Shown piece after piece: positions 46,354 to 52,136 of a stretch of 52,136 bases of DNA. The notes beneath the pieces are model-generated. The model saw only the letters and a program-made list of their open reading frames with translations. It was not told the origin of the DNA and made no database searches. How positions within the stretch are numbered: the stretch's first letter is position 1; every line of letters starts with the position of its first letter. Source of the DNA: Fonticula-like sp. SCN 57-25 (Eukaryota; Nucleariida; Rotosphaerida); the NCBI GenBank assembly GCA_001724245.1, contig MEDX01000013.1, positions 1 through 52,136 on the forward strand, written 5' to 3'. The position numbers and the translations under genes were made by a program.

Positions 46354-47530
46354 TTACACCGCCGACGTCGCGCCGTACGGGTCTCCGCGCGGCGACCACC
46401 TAAGTGGCTTCCGGTCGTCCTGCGTGTAGCGCGACGGCGACGGGACGTAGTCGCTGTCGAGCAGGGCGCTCGACGGGTCATCCTCGGCCCCCGACGAGCG
46501 CTTCCGGCCGGTCGGCAATGGCGTACTAATGCCCCCCTGGCTCCCGCCAGAGCCAATCACGAGCGGCGGCGGAGTATTATCGCGGCCGGCGTCCAGCCGC
46601 TGCGGGAGGTAAAAGAAGAGCAGGAGCAGGAGCGCGATGGGGACAATCTCGCCAAAGACAAGGTACGTTGCGACGCGCCACATCTGGCCGTAGTTGTTGG
46701 TCGGGTAGCCGAGCACATAAGACGCGCGGTACACAAAGCAGATAAAGCAGACGGCAGAGATGGAGCCGATCTGGCCGACGATCTTGCCGCGGATGTCGCG
46801 ACGCGAGTCGGGAATCTTGCGGAAGAGCCTCATAAGGCTGAACATCAAGCAAATATGTTAGAAACCGCCACTGGCGTGTCGAAAAGCGTACCTAATGCCA
46901 TAGTACACCGAAAGGCAGGCGAGGATCAGGGCGGCGATGCCGGTCGAGTACGAAAAGAGCGCGGCCCACTGGTACCGCGTCCCCACCATGCATGAGGCAA
47001 GGATAACGGCGAGTATGCCGCTCAGGTAGACGATGCCGTTGAGCGCGTACAGGACCCGCCGCGCCCAGACGATCTTGTTCTGCTGACCGGCGCTCGTGTA
47101 AAACAGCGTCATCCAGTAGTGCACCACAATGGAAAACACCGTGTAGTAGAACCAGTCGGGGATCAGCATGAGCATAAACAGCGACAGGATAAGCATGCGG
47201 TTCGCCGACTCGTCCGTGTCGCGCGTCCCGGACACTATCAAAAAGTAGACTGCTCGAACTGCGACCCCGTGGTGAGCGGGGCTGTAAATGCGGGGAGGGC
47301 GGCGTACCGAGCGACTGCAGGCTGACGAGGTAAACGATCATGAGACTCGTCCGCCCCAACGAGCGCATCATGCTCGTCCGCGGAATATTAACCCACAGCG
47401 ATTTTACCGTTGAAATGAACAGGATGGAGCTGAGGATCCAGAGGACCACGTAGGCGCCGAACGCCACAAGGTCATATATGAGCCAGTGGTGCGAGTCATA
47501 CCCGTCGCCGGGGTACGGGAACCCGCTCAT
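46354..47530 (-). CDS. TOM1/THH1/GPR137-like seven-helix membrane protein
   Basis: Exons 47530-47308, 47234-46892 and 46837-46354 give 349 residues. About seven transmembrane helices are predicted: WLIYDLVAFGAYVVLWILSS, MLILSLFMLMLIPDWFYY, VLYALNGIVYLSGILAVILA, then GIAALILACLSVYYGIR and GSISAVCFICFVYRASYVLG among others. The last helix pair VFGEIVPIALLLLLFFYLPQR resembles the FVEILPSALVLFILRKLPP motif of plant TOM1/TOM3/THH1 and animal GPR137. Relatives localise to lysosome, vacuole or ER membranes. In plants they bind an Arl8 GTPase; in animals they regulate mTORC1 at lysosomes. The cytosolic tail is Ser/Pro-rich. Assignment is to the domain family only. Confidence 0.75.
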
Positions 47531-48225
47531 GGTGAGAAAGAGGTATACAACAGGGGCCCGCCACTCCTGCGCTGCCTAGGCCAGAAAGTGGAACGCCCGG
47601 ATGCCACCGAGGGTTCCCACGCAAGGTATGGCCTCCGCTGGGGACCTCGCGTCACAAGATCAAGACTAGGAATCTGCCCCTGACTCGATTCTGATTGGAC
47701 CAAGGCTGTTGCCACTTTCGGATTTAGCGATATTACCGATTTACGTCAGCGGGGGAGAATGAACGTGCCATACTATGAGAATGTGCGCGGTCGGCCCTAG
47801 TCTGTATGGTAAACTGGACGCGAAAGTACATGAAAACGTCTATAAGGGTTGCCGGCCGAACTCTCTGCCTGTGTATGCCGTCGGTCGACCTAGCCGTGGG
47901 TCAGGAGTCGCATAGAGCCCGACTATGAAACGCGTTTGATAATGTATGACGCTTTTGGTTTTGAGTTTATCTGCTATATAAAAATGGTGTGTGATGCAGA
48001 TGCGCTCGCGAACAACGCGTGTTTGACCAGTATATTCGCGAATGCTCTATCATATCATCAAAGCCATGTGGTCGAGAACGCCATATGGGGTGCCATGTGC
48101 GAGAAGACCACCTCAAAATGCCCCCGAAAATACAAGCCCGTGAGCGCTATGTGCTTCCTATTCGAATTCTTGCTGCACAGGCGTCCATCCACATGTGCAG
48201 CACGGAGCGCGTGCGGCTCTTCCTA

Positions 48226-48269
48226 TCAGTTGTCTGGATTCCGAGCGGATCGACGCATCAGACAACTGA
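48226..48269. repeat. Perfect 11-bp inverted repeat upstream of OSGIN
   Basis: TCAGTTGTCTG (48226-48236) and CAGACAACTGA (48259-48269) are exact reverse complements separated by 22 bp. It could be a two-dimer operator or an RNA hairpin. It lies 142-185 bp before the OSGIN ATG. Confidence 0.6.
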
Positions 48270-48335
48270 CCAATCGGGTAGCTTGGATTGCTCGGTAGCC
48301 AATCAGCGGTGTCCTCTTCCCATTGTCGGCCAATC
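48270..48335 (+). promoter_or_regulatory. Three CCAAT boxes upstream of OSGIN
   Basis: CCAATCGG (48270), CCAATCAG (48299) and CCAATCAG (48329) are spaced about 30 bp apart and all on the same strand, 75-140 bp before the OSGIN start. CCAATCA is the NF-Y core and is often multiplied at this spacing. Confidence 0.5.
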
Positions 48336-48410
48336 AGATGATCGAGGGCGCCACGCACTTCGCTTACACAGCACCTGCTCAGCACACCCCACCCGCGTCG
48401 TTGGCGCGGC

Positions 48411-50017
48411 ATGGCCAAGCCTCCGCTGCTCCCGCGAGCGGGCGTGACGTGGATCAACGGCGTGCTCCATGTTAACGTCGGCGTAGCCGTAATAGGTTTG
48501 TCTTTATATTTGTGGTTTGTTTTATGCTCACGAGTATTTGCAGGCAATGGCCCTTCCGGCCTGATGACGTCGTTCATGCTGTCGGGCAATCTCCCCTACT
48601 ACACACAGGCGAATGCGTACGCTCCGCGCGCACCCAATTTTTGTCAATATTGTTTTAACATGGTTTGTTTCTGCTTTTTAGTGAGGTGGCGCCGGCCGGA
48701 ATCCCGCGGTGGCTTCACAATCGCCTTCGTTCGCTCACGGGCTCGCTCGTTGACTGTGACCTCACAGAGCTCTCTGAAGGCCTCGAAGGCCGCGCCGGCC
48801 ATCCCGTCGCTGTTTTATTCGATATCCTCCAGCGGCCAAATGCCGACATCGGTCAGCAGCTTCCCTCGCTTCTCGAGTGGCGGCATGTCCCCGACCGCGC
48901 CGTGTCGCACATCCTCGTCGGCCGCGGGCCGGCCGGCGGCGTGCTTGCGAACGAGCAGAATGGCGCGCGTTCGCTGAGCTCTGCCTCGTGGATGGACCTT
49001 CCCGGCTTTTCCCTTGGCGACTGGCGCTCTGCGTCGTCGGGCCTTGAGGGCACGGAGCGCGTGCCGCTTGGCGACTTTGCCGACTATTACAAGGCGTACG
49101 CCCACGCGACCGGGATCGCCGACAACATGCTGTCGTACACGACGATAGAATCGTCGGCGTGCACGCACGATGGCTGGGTGCTGCGCGGCGTCGTCGAGTC
49201 GCCGCTGTGCTCCAACCGCCTTTCTATCCAGATCAACGCTGCGTCGGTCATTGCCGCGACGGGCGTCTTTGACGTGGCGCGGTCGATCAAATTTGACGCC
49301 GCGCTCGGCGATGCGCACGACCTTGTCGTGCACGCGTACGGCAAGATCAAGGACGCGCTCTCACCCGAGGCGGCCGTCGTCGTTGTCGGCGGCGGCCTCT
49401 CGGCGGCCGATGCGGTGCTCGACATGCTTGCGCGCGGCAACCGCGTGTACCACGTCTTCCGCAGCCCTGCCGGCGTTCTCGACCGGTTGCCGGCGTCCGA
49501 GTACCCAGAGTACGCGCGCCTCGCCGTGCGCATGACAGAGGGGGCCGCTGGCGGCTACACCCCTCTGCCCGGGTACCACGTCGAGCGCGTCGCTGCCTCG
49601 GAAGGCTCGTCGCAGGGCTGCGAGGTCGCCCTTCGCGGCCCCAGCGGCGACGCACAAGTGCTGAGCGCGCGCCACGTGCTTGTGAGTGTCGGGTCGGAGG
49701 CAAGCCTCGCGTTCCTGCCCGAGGAAATTGTGCGCGGTGAGCCCGCGCCACGCGCAGCCCGCCCCATTCAGGTGGACCCCGCCACGTCGCAGTGGCCGGG
49801 CACGTCGACGCTGTTTGCCGTCGGCAGCCTGGCGGGCGGGCAGTTTGTGCGCTTCATGGTCGGGTCGTGCGCCGCTGCCGTCTCTACCCTTTTCCGTAAT
49901 AATGTCGTGACCGTTCCGCCGCGCCCTATTGCCGCGCCGAGCTCGTACACGTCATTCTTCCACTGCATCACGCGAATGGTGTGTGATGCTTTCAACTCGC
50001 CCGTTTGCTGCGAGTGA
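48411..50017 (+). CDS. OSGIN-like FAD/NAD-dependent oxidoreductase
   Basis: Flavin-type monooxygenase fold related to oxidative stress-induced growth inhibitors OSGIN1/2. Exons 48411-48495, 48544-48616 and 48682-50017 give 497 residues. The N-terminal dinucleotide motif VAVIGNGPSGLMTSFMLSG is assembled only after splicing across a GTTTGT donor. DLTELSEGLEGRAGHPVAVLFDIL, then SHILVGRGPAGG, follow the OSGIN pattern. A second Rossmann motif is VVVVGGGLSAADAVLDM. The C-terminus has GSLAGGQFVRFMVGSCAAA. Animal OSGIN1 is induced by oxidative stress through Nrf2. This gene has its own strong-looking promoter, with three CCAAT boxes and an inverted repeat. Confidence 0.88.
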
Positions 50018-50767
50018 GTGGGAACCTGCATTTTGCTTTTGCTGTACATTTTTCGCATCTTTCGTTGCGCGGCGACACATGGTTAAATGTGTTCGAGTGC
50101 TTATACTAGTGCCGAGTTTCTATGCATTTGCCGTTGCTATTGTAGGTAGTTATGATGCAATAAATGATATTATACAACCACTGCCGTGGGTGACCTGCTT
50201 CCGTACAGGTTTCCAAATTTCGAGGGAACCGGGATCTGACCGGATCCGGTTTGAGGGAACCGGGATCTGCGTCAAAAGCTGGTCAAAAGCCCCCTTTCGA
50301 TAGAAGCGGGACAGTTGCACATGTGAGATTATGGAATAGAAGCTTCTTTCAATAGGCCGATGGAAGACAAACAAAGCGCTGACGTGATACGTGCAATTTA
50401 CATATGATACTATGGTTGGTGGTTGCAACTCGGAACGCCTCGGCGGCCTCGGCGGTCGGGGGCTAGACGGGGGATAATCGTATGTTGTTTCGAGACCGTT
50501 CTCGGGATCAAAGTTGCACCAATCGGTCGAATCGTCCCTAATAAGGAAATAATATCCTTCCATAAAAGCCAGGACATATTGCCCTGACCGCATTTGGCAG
50601 TTGCGCTTTGGCCTGCCACAGGCTTGTACGATCAATTTGGTGAACGGCGAATTTACCCGAACCAATCATTTGACCCCGTTCGTCGGAAATTATATCGAAA
50701 TTGAGGTTTACGGCCACCCATCCCAAAAAGGAAGTTGCACTACCTAATTTGAACAAGAGTGAACAAC
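50018..50767. other. Lower-GC intergenic block between OSGIN and cyclin Y
   Basis: This 750-bp block is visibly AT-richer than the surrounding genes. A GAGGGAACCGGGATCTG repeat occurs twice near 50221 and 50253. Two overlapping minus-strand frames (50756-50538 and 50665-50150) are open but resemble no family I know. The first begins with an ATG 12 bp from the cyclin Y ATG in divergent orientation, so a small gene cannot be excluded. Confidence 0.45.
50221..50269 (+). repeat. 17-bp direct repeat GAGGGAACCGGGATCTG
   Basis: Two identical copies about 32 bp apart (starting near 50221 and 50253) flank an ACCGGATCCGGTTT palindromic spacer. This lies in the low-GC block downstream of OSGIN. No function is evident. 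Confidence 0.6.
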
Positions 50768-52136
50768 ATGACCCGCCCCCTAAGTTTCGACGAAAGAGTA
50801 GTTCCGGCCGTCACACCCGAGCCACCGGCGATGGGACAGTCCAGCTCGGTACGCCGATCTCTCTTCTCCATAAACGGCAGCCTAACGCTCTTATTTGTGT
50901 TGTTTCCAGCGCGTAAGAAAAGATGGCATGAAGCGTGCCGCTAGCCACGGCGAGGTTTTAGTTTCCGCAACGGCACTCGAACGCGCAAAGTCGGATCTGT
51001 TCGCACGCGACCGCTCAACGTCCCTACCCGCCAACCTACTTCCACTCCGAGCGGCGAAACCGACGCCGTCAGAGTCGTTAGTATCTACGGTCAGTATGAG
51101 CCCCCGTTCACCGCGTTCCCTTGGCGACTTTGAGTCCCACGAGGAGGCCCACCACGAGGAGGAGGATCCAACTTTTTTGAACTTTGCTGATGACTTGTCA
51201 ATCGTCGTGGTCCAAACGCCAAGATCGAGCCAGCCGACGTCAAGAGTGTCTTCGCCAAACACATTACGAGGCCCTTCACGAGGTGTGGCCGTTCAGAACG
51301 CGGTTCTCGAGAGCCGGCTTGGCGTGGAGCGCCCCTTCTACAACTCGATGCACAACCTTTTCGTCGATACCACGATCGGCGACATGCAGTTGATACCGGT
51401 CCTCGAATGGTACGCAGAACAGGTTGCTTTATTTTCTATGTTTCTCACATTGTTTCTGCGCGCTTGCAGTGCCGCATCGATGGTTCGCTCCCAGATGGTT
51501 GAGCGGTTGCCTGCCAGCATCAAGGTGAACCCCATCTTTGATGAGCGCGAGCGCCTCGCAAAGCACGTCGCCGATTCCGTTTACAAGGACGAGCTTCCGG
51601 ATGTTGAAGAAGTTCTCAAGTTTATTGTGACCTTTTTCGAGGCGTTCCAGGTACGCGATGCCGCTCTCTGCTTTGCCCCATTTTTAACCACGTGCCCGCC
51701 AGCTGCCCGCCGAGCCCGTGCTGATCACGATGGTGTACATTGAGCGCGTCTTGAGCTCGACTGTTGAAAACGTTCTTTTATTACCGTGCTCGTGGCGGCC
51801 GATTGTCCTCGGCGCGCTGATGCTCGCTGCCAAGGTGTGGGACGACAGCGCAGTATGGAACGTTGATTTTCAGCACATCCCCGGCATGATCGACCTCAGC
51901 CCGGCGGACCTGAACGAACTCGAGCGCACCATGCTGTACATCATGGACTTTAACGTCAACGTCAAGTCGGCGGCGTTTACCAAGTGCTACTTTAACATGC
52001 GCGAGCACGCCATCTCGCACAACCTCGCATTCCACTGCCCCGATCTCGACCAGGCTCACCGGCAGGTCGAGATCCTCTCGCGGCGAAGCGCCCGCGCTGT
52101 TCGCCGGGCGTACGCGGGGAGGTCAACGGCGCGCGT
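50768..52136 (+). CDS. CCNY: Cyclin Y-like protein (3' end beyond right edge)
   Basis: Cyclin Y activates CDK14/16-type (PFTAIRE/PCTAIRE) kinases, usually at the plasma membrane. Exons 50768-50848, 50910-51409, 51470-51650 and 51703 to the edge are in phase and give about 398 visible residues. The cyclin box reads LPAEPVLITMVYIERVLSS, then WRPIVLGALMLAAKVWDDSAVWN, then LSPADLNELERTMLYIMDFNVNVKSAAFTKCYF, a close match to animal cyclin Y. The long Ser/Pro-rich N-terminus has SPRSPRSL and RVSSP, candidate phosphorylation sites like the 14-3-3 sites in CCNY. A further donor (GTACGC at 52109) may end exon 4 before the edge. An N-myristoylation Gly is absent. Confidence 0.92.

Larger units (their letters stand above)
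47531..48410. other. Divergent intergenic region upstream of OSGIN
   Basis: This 880-bp gap lies between the 7-TM gene and the OSGIN start. The distal part has a GATTCTGATTGG element near 47689. The OSGIN-proximal 200 bp carries an 11-bp inverted repeat and CCAAT boxes (annotated separately). No coding sequence is supported. Confidence 0.5.

Overview
This window is a dense, GC-rich stretch of a nuclear eukaryotic genome. It holds 27 protein-coding genes that I can support, 25 of them complete. Most genes carry short spliceosomal introns (about 45-110 bp, a few longer) with a strong donor preference for GTACG or GTGCG and acceptors ending in CAG or TAG. Gene content (twinkle helicase, Rpn8, THOC1, Integrator 13, cyclin Y, OSGIN, RasGEF, bHLH-zipper, Ded1/DDX3) points to a free-living unicellular eukaryote. 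Several proteins look closest to animal/fungal relatives, but I cannot place the lineage from sequence alone. No tRNA, rRNA, transposon or CRISPR was recognised.

Layout: RPAP1 (-, cut by the left edge); mitochondrial SerRS (-); a 72-residue protein (+); INTS13/Asunder (-); ArgRS (+); an unidentified helical protein (-); a protein with a C-terminal Ras-like domain (+); a MYND-PH-PH-RasGEF protein (-); THOC1 (+); TECR/Tsc13 (-); twinkle (-); a COX23/CHCHD7-like protein (+); a vanin-like amidase (-); RNF121 (+); a bHLH-zipper factor (+); NCBP3-like (-); MBOAT (+); Rpn8/PSMD7 (-); a 66-residue membrane protein (-); a PP2C-like phosphatase (+); SEL1L/Hrd3-like (-); LAS1 (+); an RRM-DEAD helicase (-); NXT1/p15 (+); a TOM1/GPR137-like 7-TM protein (-); OSGIN-like (+); cyclin Y (+, cut by the right edge). 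Strands alternate almost strictly, giving eleven head-to-head pairs, eight of them with start codons 90-250 bp apart. These divergent gaps hold recurrent short motifs: TCACGTGA, CGTTACGG, CCCYGATT and phased AATCAG arrays.

Functionally there is a strong RNA-biogenesis theme: Pol II assembly (RPAP1), Integrator (INTS13), TREX (THOC1), cap binding (NCBP3), mRNA export (NXT1), a Ded1-like helicase and pre-rRNA processing (LAS1). An ER group (TECR, RNF121, SEL1L, MBOAT) and a mitochondrial group (SerRS, twinkle, COX23) are also present. In a eukaryote this clustering need not mean co-regulation. The shared promoter motifs and a resident bHLH factor of the CACGTG-binding class make that testable. 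I see no clearly new multi-gene system. The most interesting items are the RRM-DEAD fusion, the unusual GTPase and RasGEF architectures, the promoter motif grammar and a GC-AG intron.
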